A DNA stretch of 30,336 bases from a virus: IMG/VR virus record IMGVR_UViG_3300022200_008045, positions 1-30,336 of that record. The stretch is one strand, 5' to 3'. A program made the translations under genes and the position numbers. Shown here piece by piece: positions 24,101-30,336 of this stretch (position 1 is its first letter; every line of letters begins with the position of its first letter). The notes under the pieces are model-generated. The model was not told where the DNA came from and searched no databases. It was given only the letters and a program-made list of their open reading frames with translations.

Positions 24101-27100
24101 TGAGAAACTCTGACTCGATTGATATTAGGCCAAGAGTATCTGATTATAATACTGCATCGTCTATGAGTCCATTTGATTTCAAATCAAGGTCTTTTGATAC
24201 TAGTTCAAACAATTCTACACAAGTACTTTCTTCTAATGAATCTATAGTTTTTGATTATAGTTTTTACTTACCTAGAATTGATAAACTAACTTTAGATAAA
24301 AATGGTAAATTTGATTTGGTATTTGGTGAATCTAGTGAAACACCAGTTAAACCACAAATATCAGAAGATGTATTAGATGTTGCAACAATTTTAAGTTCTG
24401 CTTATGTTTATGACGTAAACAGAGACATCGATATTGTATTAACTGACAATAGAAGATTTACTTTTTCTGATATAAGAGATATTGAAAAGAGAGTTGATAA
24501 TCTTGAATTAACAAGCACATTATCTCTTCTTGAAGTTGACACTAAAAATCTTTTAATCCAGGATTCTGAAGGTTTCAATAGATTCAAGTCTGGATTTTTT
24601 GTAGATGATTTCCAAAATTTTGATACTTCAGATGTTAAATCACCAATTTTCAAAGCAAATATTAGTAATGGATCTTTAAAGTCTGAAGTAAATAAAAACA
24701 GAATTACACTTAAGTTAGATTCAAATACTAATACTCAAATAACTGGACATACACTAACATTAAGTTATTCTGAGAATGATTATCAAAAACAACCATTTGC
24801 AAGTAGAATTGTAAATGTAAATCCATTTAATATTGTAACTTGGACTGGAAAACTTGAATTAAATCCATCTAATGATAGTTGGACTATAGAAATTTCTTCT
24901 TCTGAAAGAGTTGGTAGTGCTACAAGAGGAGGTGAAACAGAGGTTATTAGATCTTCTAGATCTATAGAATTCATTAGATCTAGAAATATAGAGTTTATTG
25001 GAACTAGATTAAAACCTTCTACTGAGTTTAGTTTGATATTTGACTCTAGAAATCTCTCTTCAAATTTAACAGGAACTACTTATGCATTCCCCAAATTACT
25101 ACAAATAACAAGTGTAGTTGGAACATTTAATGTTGGTGAGACTGTTAATGGATTTGATAATAATGGAAATAGAATCTCATTTAGAACTTGTACAGCAAAT
25201 CATAAGACTGGAGTATTCAACAATCCAGATTCAACTTATAATATTAATCCTTATGATCCAACTGTACAACTTCCTTCAAGTTATGGTCCACAGTCTACAG
25301 TATTGAATGTTGATACATCATCATTACAAATTTCAAACGAATCTTCTTTCTTTGGAAATGCTACTTCTGGTATGAGATTGTTTGGAACAGAAAGTGGAGC
25401 AATAGCAACAATATCTGCATTAAAACTAGTATCAGATGATAACGGAACTTTAATAGGAAGTGTATTTATTCCTGATCCAGATTCAAGTTCATTGAAATTT
25501 AGAACTGGTAATGCTTCTGTGAAGTTAACTACATCTACTGCAGGTTTAGGAGTTCCAGGAGAATTTACCAGCACTGCAGAAACTGTCTTTAATACTTCAG
25601 GAACTAGAATAGAGATTAGGACTGTTACTTATTATGATCCTCTAGCACAGACATTCATTGTAGATGAACCTGAAGGGATTTTCCCAACTTCTATTGATGT
25701 TTTCTTTGCTACTAAAGACGATACAATACCAGTTACACTTCAGATTAGAGAAGTTATAAACGGTATTCCAGGTGGTCCCGATAAGATTGTTGGAAGTTTA
25801 GAAAAGATTTTAAATCCAAATGAAGTTAAAGTTAGTAAAGATTCTTCGGTAGCAACAAACTTCAAGTTTGATAATCTAACTAGATTAGAAGGAGGTAGAG
25901 AATATGCTATTGTTCTTATTTCTGATTCAAGCGACTATCAAGTTTGGATTTCTAGAGTAGGGGAAATTGAAATTTCTACACAATCATTCACTGAAGCTCA
26001 GAAAGTTTTAATCAGTAAGCAACCATCTTTAGGATCTTTATTCAAATCCCAAAATGGAACTACTTGGATTCCAACTCCAGAAGATGATCTTAAATTTACA
26101 ATTAAGAATGCTAAATTTAATACTACAGGAGGAACTTCAACATTCTTCAATAGTGAAGTTAATGCAAGATCAAATGAAAATAAACTTGCTCCAAATTCAA
26201 TCTTCTCAATATCAACAGATGCCTCAGAATTCAATAATGGAAGATATATTCTAGTTTTTCATCCAAATCATGGAATGTATTCATCAACTAATAAAGTTGT
26301 TATTGAGGGAGTTAAATCAGATATTCTTCCAGAAAAATTAACAATTGGGTATGGTATTACATCTTCTGGTGCGATAGACGTATCAGATTCTACAATATTC
26401 CAACAATTTGAAGGATCTACAGTTAGTAATTCTGATGCTTATATTGAGATTAATGGTGAGATTATAAAATATGAAAATGTTTCTGGAAATCAATTAACTG
26501 ATATTACAAGAGGTCAATTTGGAACTAAACAATTAGATCATCCAGTAAATTCTTTAGTACGTAAGTATGAATTTAACAATGTTTCTTTGGCCGGAATCAA
26601 TACGGAACACGATGTAATTAGTCCAACAATAGATTCTTACTATGTACAAGTAGAATCTGGAAAACAATTCAGCGAAAGTAAATTTGGTGGTGGTGATAAA
26701 ATATTTGCCTCAAGAAATAAGCAATTTAGTAAATTAGAATTTGAGAATAATTTTATTAGAAAATTTGAATCCACTTCTGTAGATTCTTCTATTAGAACAG
26801 TAAGTTCTACTAGTGTAGATGGAACAGAAGTATCATTTAAAGATAAAGGATTTGAATCTGTCGGTATTAATAGTACAAATACATTTACAGATCCAAGAAT
26901 GGTTTGCTCTAGAGTTAATGAAACTACATCATTAAATTCCAATCAATTCAAGGATAATAAGTCATTCACTTTACAATTAACATTATCAACTGATAATGAA
27001 GACTTATCTCCTGTAATAAATTTGAATAATTCAAATTTAATTGTAGAAAATAATAGAATAAATCAACCAATTAGCACAAATTCTTATCCTGTAGACGGTA

Positions 27101-27519
27101 GAGTTAATTCAAATGTTGATGATCCAAATGCTTTAATTTATGTTTCTAATAGGATTGAATTGGCGCAAAGTGCATCTTCAATAAAGGTTTTACTTTCAGC
27201 ATTCAGATCACAATTTTCTGATATTAGAGTTCTTTATAAGATTTTTAGGGACGATACTCCAGATGAAAGTCAAGTTTGGCAGTTATTCCCAGGATACTTG
27301 AACCTTGATGTAAATAATAAAATTGTTGATCCTTCTAAGAATGATGGTAGATCTGATAAATTAGTTCCATCTAGTTTTGAAGATGAGTATCGTGAATACT
27401 CATTCACAATTGATGACTTACCACAATTTACATCATTTGCTGTAAAGATTGTTGGTACAAGTACAAATCAAGCATTCACCCCAATTATAGAAGATCTAAG
27501 AGTTATTGCATTAAAATGA
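21157..27519 (+). CDS. Giant DUF4815-like virion structural protein
   Basis: A 2120-residue protein. The N-terminus (NVNPYYDDFDSQKNYYKVLF, then KPGVTVQARELTTLQSILQD at 28-47) is the typical start of DUF4815 proteins, which are large structural proteins of cyanophages and other myoviruses. Middle and end are beta-rich. F-x-x-G-E-x-(8)-S-G-A modules occur (FKLGEVLIGKTSGAVAVYVE near 850), and an E-I-I-K-Y...I-T-R-G-x-x-G-T module at about 1765-1790 parallels the gp7-like N-terminus. It occupies the T4 gp9-gp12 interval, where T4 has short-fibre and gp9/gp10/gp11 genes, so a peripheral baseplate/fibre-attachment role is plausible. That is inference from position. It overlaps the next gene by 4 nt (ATGA). 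Confidence 0.77.
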   Translation: MSQSTNLNVNPYYDDFDSQKNYYKVLFKPGVTVQARELTTLQSILQDQIEKFGSSFYANGGIVIPGNFAYDGTFTCVEVESTYKGVDVETYFNSLIGKIVKGKNTGITAKIESVLSRNNSIRDTTTLYVKYQNSSSEDFSTEIFENGEELSVTSNVSIGNTLIESGQDVFRVISPLDRSACSVGSAAKIESGVYFVRGFFVDIDSDLIILDQYTNTPSYRVGLKITESIVDANDDSSLFDNAQGFSNFAAPGADRFKISLTLTKKEPDNFVDNDFIELFKVENGIVKKIKQNDKFSFINEILARRTFDESGNYYVSPFEVESFESLNDRLGNQGLYLSNEKTPDGSTPSDDLAVLKVSPGKAYVKGFEISTSDEILDLPKPRNTKEVESSSSNFYAANLIKVNNVQSLPKIGLTTDFTVSLYDTRLDGSASVSAGTTIGLAKIYDFESDNTSYVDASSQSNLYLFDIQTYTNLTLSSSVSAGMGEYIQGQYSNASGYVQSGSGGNLSLYQVSGEFLDNEPLIISGISTNTTITEIEDYSIQDVKSFGFGDDFAADTLLSKELLIDGPFDFESSAGVATITRFDGSAFATGFKVNDIVKYSRTGGANEPRFARITSINSSLTGIGVTDVANVSNVCTGDIDSTTTLQTIKIIRPEVINFEDSSLYSRLNNTNISEISFLNSSIFIKKYYDGQTISGNSITLPSLLNTDFVYAAFDEERYSLVDDSGNGVNLSSATFNITNGGKDAEFTGLSVATASSAKIITTQIKSNISQKFKKLQKAQSVVLNRTKYSPTRNGGLTNSTVYGTRVEDNEISLNYADIVEVHGVYQSSTTSDPELPSITFSGANSSNFKLGEVLIGKTSGAVAVYVEQNSNSKISFVYKSNNKFIVSEVVEFQDSSQNATVLTVNEGEENIISDFILDNGQRKQFYDFGRLVRKESTKEPSSRLKIVFDYFKFESTDSGDLVGANSYQEFLDKDKIPFFNGLRNSDSIDIRPRVSDYNTASSMSPFDFKSRSFDTSSNNSTQVLSSNESIVFDYSFYLPRIDKLTLDKNGKFDLVFGESSETPVKPQISEDVLDVATILSSAYVYDVNRDIDIVLTDNRRFTFSDIRDIEKRVDNLELTSTLSLLEVDTKNLLIQDSEGFNRFKSGFFVDDFQNFDTSDVKSPIFKANISNGSLKSEVNKNRITLKLDSNTNTQITGHTLTLSYSENDYQKQPFASRIVNVNPFNIVTWTGKLELNPSNDSWTIEISSSERVGSATRGGETEVIRSSRSIEFIRSRNIEFIGTRLKPSTEFSLIFDSRNLSSNLTGTTYAFPKLLQITSVVGTFNVGETVNGFDNNGNRISFRTCTANHKTGVFNNPDSTYNINPYDPTVQLPSSYGPQSTVLNVDTSSLQISNESSFFGNATSGMRLFGTESGAIATISALKLVSDDNGTLIGSVFIPDPDSSSLKFRTGNASVKLTTSTAGLGVPGEFTSTAETVFNTSGTRIEIRTVTYYDPLAQTFIVDEPEGIFPTSIDVFFATKDDTIPVTLQIREVINGIPGGPDKIVGSLEKILNPNEVKVSKDSSVATNFKFDNLTRLEGGREYAIVLISDSSDYQVWISRVGEIEISTQSFTEAQKVLISKQPSLGSLFKSQNGTTWIPTPEDDLKFTIKNAKFNTTGGTSTFFNSEVNARSNENKLAPNSIFSISTDASEFNNGRYILVFHPNHGMYSSTNKVVIEGVKSDILPEKLTIGYGITSSGAIDVSDSTIFQQFEGSTVSNSDAYIEINGEIIKYENVSGNQLTDITRGQFGTKQLDHPVNSLVRKYEFNNVSLAGINTEHDVISPTIDSYYVQVESGKQFSESKFGGGDKIFASRNKQFSKLEFENNFIRKFESTSVDSSIRTVSSTSVDGTEVSFKDKGFESVGINSTNTFTDPRMVCSRVNETTSLNSNQFKDNKSFTLQLTLSTDNEDLSPVINLNNSNLIVENNRINQPISTNSYPVDGRVNSNVDDPNALIYVSNRIELAQSASSIKVLLSAFRSQFSDIRVLYKIFRDDTPDESQVWQLFPGYLNLDVNNKIVDPSKNDGRSDKLVPSSFEDEYREYSFTIDDLPQFTSFAVKIVGTSTNQAFTPIIEDLRVIALK

Positions 27520-27743
27520 GTAAATTTGCTAAAATAGATGGACATCAAAATTTAATAAGAGACATTAAATCAAATGCAATAATAAATACTGACATATCTG
27601 AGGGTAACAATTATTTTCTAAATAGGCAAAAGAGAAAAGAAGATGAAGAAACTATGAACAAATTGAAAAATGATATTGATTTTCTAAAATCTTCTATCGA
27701 TGAAATTAAATCTTTAGTTAAAGGATTAAAAGATGGAAAGTAA
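27516..27743 (+). CDS. Small coiled-coil protein
   Basis: A 75-residue protein beginning in an ATGA overlap with the DUF4815 gene. Residues 1-32 contain an N-terminal part (HQNLIRDIKSNAIINTDISE) and residues about 38-72 are a heptad-patterned, highly charged helix (KRKEDEETMNKLKNDIDFLK, then SSIDEIKSLVKGLK) that should form a coiled coil. Proteins of this type recur just before gp13 in T4-like cyanophages, as far as I recall. A role as assembly factor or minor virion part is conceivable and unproven. An AATAAATA octamer lies within it at 27581-27588. Confidence 0.75.
   Translation: MSKFAKIDGHQNLIRDIKSNAIINTDISEGNNYFLNRQKRKEDEETMNKLKNDIDFLKSSIDEIKSLVKGLKDGK
27581..27588 (+). promoter_or_regulatory. 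Possible internal late promoter octamer AATAAATA
   Basis: The octamer lies inside the coiled-coil gene, 145 nt before the 27733 start and 335 nt before gp13. It may supply extra transcripts for the neck genes. Weak evidence because such octamers can arise by chance in A/T-rich DNA. Confidence 0.25.
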
Positions 27744-27909
27744 TGAAATTAAATTGGAAAATGTTTCAAAATTATTTCTTTTTGAAAATTTATCGAGAGA
27801 CATAGATTCTATCGAAGACATTAATAAATTGAAGGAAATATGTAAATCTTGTATAAAACTTTATTTTAAGCAACAAGAAACATTAAAAGTAATCTTTCTA
27901 AATAGTTAA
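27733..27909 (+). CDS. Small helical conserved phage protein
   Basis: A 58-residue ORF, MESNEIKLENVSKLFLFENL and onward, overlapping the end of the coiled-coil gene by 11 nt in another frame and ending 13 nt before gp13. It is nearly all helix: FLFENLSRDIDSIEDINKLK, then EICKSCIKLYFKQQETLKVI. The pattern E-N-L-S-R-D-I-D...L-K-E-x-x-K-x-x-x-K-L-Y-x-K-Q-Q-E is one I associate with small proteins at this position in other cyanophages, which supports coding despite its size. Function unknown; co-expression with neck genes is implied by the packing. Confidence 0.7.
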   Translation: MESNEIKLENVSKLFLFENLSRDIDSIEDINKLKEICKSCIKLYFKQQETLKVIFLNS

Positions 27910-27922
27910 AAAAGTAAAAATA

Positions 27923-28744
27923 ATGGCAAAACCCGCATCAAGACAAGAATTAAAAGATTATGCTTTAAGACAACTTGGTGCTCCAGTTTTAGAAATCAAT
28001 GTTGACGATGAGCAAATGGATGATCGTTTAGATGACGCTCTTCAACTTTTTTATGAACGTCATTTTGATGGTGTGGAGAGAGTTTATCTAAAGTATAAAT
28101 TAACTGAAGATGACATTAAAAGAGGTAGAGCAAGAGGTGGAGATGAAACTCTTGGTATTACAACTTTCACTACTTCTAGTGGAAACTTTGAAGAGAATTC
28201 TAATTTTATAAATTTGCCAGACTTTGTTATTGGTGTAGAAAGAATTTTTAAATTCGATACAAGTACTGTTACTAATAATTTTTTCAATTACAAGTATCAA
28301 CTTTTTTTGAATGATGTCGCTTTTAATGTTGGTTATGGTGGACTTTTAAATTATTCAATGGTAAGAACTTATGTTGAAGAAATTGATTTTTTACTTTCAA
28401 CAACTAAGCAAATTAGATTTAACAAAAGAAATAATAGATTATATTTAGATGTTGATTGGGGAACAGCAGTAAAAGATACTTACATTATTATAGATTGCCA
28501 GAGAATTATGGATCCATCAGATTATACTGGAGTTTATAATGATTCTTGGTTGAAAATGTATTTTACTGCTCTTCTTAAGAAACAGTGGGGTCAAAATTTA
28601 ATTAAATTCCAAGGAGTAAGACTTCCAGGTGGAGTGGAACTTAATGGAAGACAAATTTATGACGATGCTGTTAATGAATTAGAATCGATAAGACAAAGAA
28701 TGATGAGTGAATACGAAACTGCTCCTTTTGATGCCATAGGATAA
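27923..28744 (+). CDS. 13: Neck protein gp13
   Basis: A 273-residue protein starting MAKPASRQELKDYALRQLGA, followed by PVLEINVDDEQMDDRLDDAL and FYERHFDGVERVYLKYKLTE. This is the conserved N-terminal signature of T4-like gp13 (head-to-tail neck protein). T4 gp13 is about 309 aa, so the length fits. With gp14 it forms the neck complex that closes the filled head and provides the surface for tail joining. The C-terminal region (WLKMYFTALLKKQWGQNLIK, then FQGVRLPGGVELNGRQIYDD) is also typical. It is followed one base later by gp14. Confidence 0.9.
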   Translation: MAKPASRQELKDYALRQLGAPVLEINVDDEQMDDRLDDALQLFYERHFDGVERVYLKYKLTEDDIKRGRARGGDETLGITTFTTSSGNFEENSNFINLPDFVIGVERIFKFDTSTVTNNFFNYKYQLFLNDVAFNVGYGGLLNYSMVRTYVEEIDFLLSTTKQIRFNKRNNRLYLDVDWGTAVKDTYIIIDCQRIMDPSDYTGVYNDSWLKMYFTALLKKQWGQNLIKFQGVRLPGGVELNGRQIYDDAVNELESIRQRMMSEYETAPFDAIG

Positions 28745-28745
28745 T

Positions 28746-30116
28746 ATGCTAAATCCATTTTTTCTAAACGGTAGTAATGGTGAACAGGGTCTTGTTCAAG
28801 ACCTTATTAATGAGCAACTTAAAATTTATGGAATAGAAGTTTACTACTTACCTAGAGCCATTTTTTCTGAAGGAAAGGTAATTAGGGAAGCTATATACTC
28901 AAAATTTCAAAATGCATTTCCAATTGAAGCCTACGTCCAAAATTTTGAGGGGTTTCAAGATAATACTGTTTTAATGAGTAAATTTGGAGTTAGAGTTACT
29001 GATGAACTTAATTTAATAATCTCAAAAGAGAGGTTTGAATTATACATTGGTGAGATTATGAAATCAATTCCAAATGTAAAAAACTTTTCTAGACCAAATG
29101 AAGGAGATCTAATTTATGTTCCATTAACTGAAAGTTTAATGGAAATTAAATTTGTAGAAAATAGAAAACCATTCTTTCAATTGCAAAAAATTTATGTTTA
29201 TGAATTAAGATGTGAATTATATGAATTAGAAGATGATGAAATTAAAACTGGGATAACTGATATTGATAAACAATTTAAAGACGAAAGTTATTCGGCAACA
29301 TTAACTCTTTCTGGTATAGGCGTAACAGCAACAGCAACATCAACAATAGTTGATGGTGGAATACAAACTGTTGATATTATAAACGGTGGATATGGATTTA
29401 GTTCTACACCATCAATAGTAGTAAGTTCTCCAACATCTGGAACTCAAGCTAGAGTTGTAGGTACTACTACAAGTTCAATATCATTAAATTCCAAGTTAAG
29501 CATAAATAAAGTTTACATAGAAGATGGTGGTAGTGGTTACACTACAAAACCAACAATATCTTTATTTGGTGGAGGAGGAACTGGCGCATCATTTAATGTT
29601 GGAATTTCTACAACTGGATCTGTAGGATTTGTATCAATTGCAAATACAGGTCAAGGATACACTTCTATACCAAATGTAACATTTTCTTCTCCTCCTGGTG
29701 CTGGTGTAACTGCCACTGGAGAAGCAGTATTAAATTCAACAGGAGGAATATCTACAGTTAGAATGACAAATTGTGGTTCTGGATATTTAACTGCACCAAC
29801 AGTTACAATATCAGCAGGATCTACTATATCTACTGGTAACTTTAAGTTCAACGAAACAGTGACTGGATCTATATCTAATGCTACTGGATTAGTTAGAGAC
29901 TGGGATCCTGATACCAGAGTTTTAAAAGTTTATGGTCAAGGAAAAGATTTTATTGTTGGAGATCTTGTAAAAGGATCAGATTCATCTGCTGAATATTTCA
30001 TTCAAAAATATAATACTTTTGAGTCTGATACAGAATACGATCAAAATGAAATTATTCAGGAAGAATCGGACAATATTCTTCAGTTTGATGAGATAAATCC
30101 TTTCGGAGAAGTTTAA
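28746..30116 (+). CDS. 14: Neck protein gp14 with inserted G-x-G-Y repeats
   Basis: A 456-residue protein. Residues 1-175 (MLNPFFLNGSNGEQGLVQDL, then YGIEVYYLPRAIF, and later FFQLQKIYVYELRCELYELE) are the gp14 neck domain, and the C-terminus ends in the characteristic I-L-Q-F-D-E-I-N-P-F-G-E-V. T4 gp14 is 256 aa. The excess is an insertion of about 180 residues (about 190-360) holding four G-x-G-Y repeats, centred at 214-217, 261-265, 301-305 and 343-347, each followed by a P-x-[IV]-x-[IV] strand. An F-N-E-T-V-T-G...A-x-G-L-V-R-D-W-D module comes after it (about 368-420). The insertion probably projects from the neck as a beta decoration, perhaps in place of collar/whisker structures; that is inference. 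Confidence 0.88.
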   Translation: MLNPFFLNGSNGEQGLVQDLINEQLKIYGIEVYYLPRAIFSEGKVIREAIYSKFQNAFPIEAYVQNFEGFQDNTVLMSKFGVRVTDELNLIISKERFELYIGEIMKSIPNVKNFSRPNEGDLIYVPLTESLMEIKFVENRKPFFQLQKIYVYELRCELYELEDDEIKTGITDIDKQFKDESYSATLTLSGIGVTATATSTIVDGGIQTVDIINGGYGFSSTPSIVVSSPTSGTQARVVGTTTSSISLNSKLSINKVYIEDGGSGYTTKPTISLFGGGGTGASFNVGISTTGSVGFVSIANTGQGYTSIPNVTFSSPPGAGVTATGEAVLNSTGGISTVRMTNCGSGYLTAPTVTISAGSTISTGNFKFNETVTGSISNATGLVRDWDPDTRVLKVYGQGKDFIVGDLVKGSDSSAEYFIQKYNTFESDTEYDQNEIIQEESDNILQFDEINPFGEV

Positions 30117-30135
30117 TTGGTTAAATAATAACTAC

Positions 30136-30140
30136 AGAGG
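30136..30140 (+). promoter_or_regulatory. Ribosome-binding site of gp15 (AGAGG)
   Basis: AGAGG with 8 nt spacing to the ATG at 30149 is one of the few good Shine-Dalgarno sites in the window. A weak late-like TTAAATAA lies at 30121-30128. Confidence 0.55.
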
Positions 30141-30148
30141 TTAAGAAA

Positions 30149-30336
30149 ATGTTTGGAACTTACTTTTATAATAAAATAATTACAAAACACGTTGTAGCAT
30201 TTGGCACGTTATTTAATAATATATCGATTAAAAAGCAAGATCAATCTGAAAATGATCTTTCTATTTTTAAAGTTCCAATTTCTTACGGACCAGTACAAAA
30301 ATTTCTAGCAAGGATTGAACAAGATCCAAATGCAAG
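30149..30336 (+). CDS. 15: Tail completion and sheath stabiliser gp15 (N-terminal part; 3' end outside window)
   Basis: The first 62 codons of a gene cut by the window edge. MFGTYFYNKIITKHVVAFGT, followed by LFNNISIKKQ and KVPISYGPVQKFLARIEQDP, aligns with the T4 gp15 start (M-F-G-Y-F-Y-N...L-F-S-N-I-Q-I-K-R...V-P-I-T-Y). gp15 forms the hexameric ring that caps the tail tube and sheath and joins the tail to the neck (gp13/gp14). Its place directly after gp14 is the T4 order. Confidence 0.87.
   Translation, partial: MFGTYFYNKIITKHVVAFGTLFNNISIKKQDQSENDLSIFKVPISYGPVQKFLARIEQDPNA

Overview
The window is a piece of a T4-like (myovirus) phage genome, most likely a marine cyanophage infecting Synechococcus or Prochlorococcus. 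The evidence is T4-type structural synteny (gp25, gp6, a giant gp7-like protein, gp8, gp13, gp14, gp15), cyanophage-style giant baseplate proteins (YHYH-like and DUF4815-like regions), T4-type late promoter octamers (NATAAATA) and DnaA boxes of the form TTTTCCACA. Nearly all coding is on the + strand. The structural genes are very AT-rich. The left part, above all the glycosyltransferase gene, is visibly richer in G+C.

Layout. (1) Bases 2-319: C-terminal end of a superfamily 2 helicase. (2) Bases 364-3215: about nine small accessory genes in short transcription units. Units are separated by a recurring cassette: a GTGCC...GGCAC hairpin just after the upstream stop codon, then a second hairpin running into a TATAAT-type -10 box placed 51-52 nt from the hairpin, then a short leader and the next ATG. 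(3) Bases 3216-4130: a long gap with little or no coding. It holds an extended -10 promoter, a doubtful small membrane ORF, four TTTTCCACA DnaA boxes in 56 bp (two of them in the arms of a perfect 20-bp inverted repeat), a near-consensus sigma70 promoter firing into about 640 bp without a gene, five same-strand TATTCGT repeats, two more inverted repeats, homopolymer C and G runs and A/T tracts. This is the strongest candidate for something undescribed: a replication origin and/or a structured non-coding RNA. (4) Bases 4131-6222: a glycosyltransferase, a conserved unknown protein and three tiny genes, closed by a textbook intrinsic terminator. (5) Bases 6301-30336: the late virion module, from gp25 through gp6, gp7-like, a 902-aa structural protein, gp8, a DUF4815 protein, two small proteins, gp13 and gp14 to the start of gp15.

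How it fits together. The right two thirds encode the baseplate wedge (gp25, gp6, gp7-like, gp8 and accessory giants) and the neck/tail completion set (gp13, gp14, gp15). The genes are tightly packed, with 0-15 nt gaps or 1-4 nt overlaps, and late octamers sit in the few larger gaps. A set of repeat modules (G-x-G-Y beta repeats and an E-I-I-x-Y...R-G module) is shared among several of these proteins, including an insertion in the neck protein gp14. The left small genes probably act early in host takeover, judging only from their sigma70-like promoters and small size.
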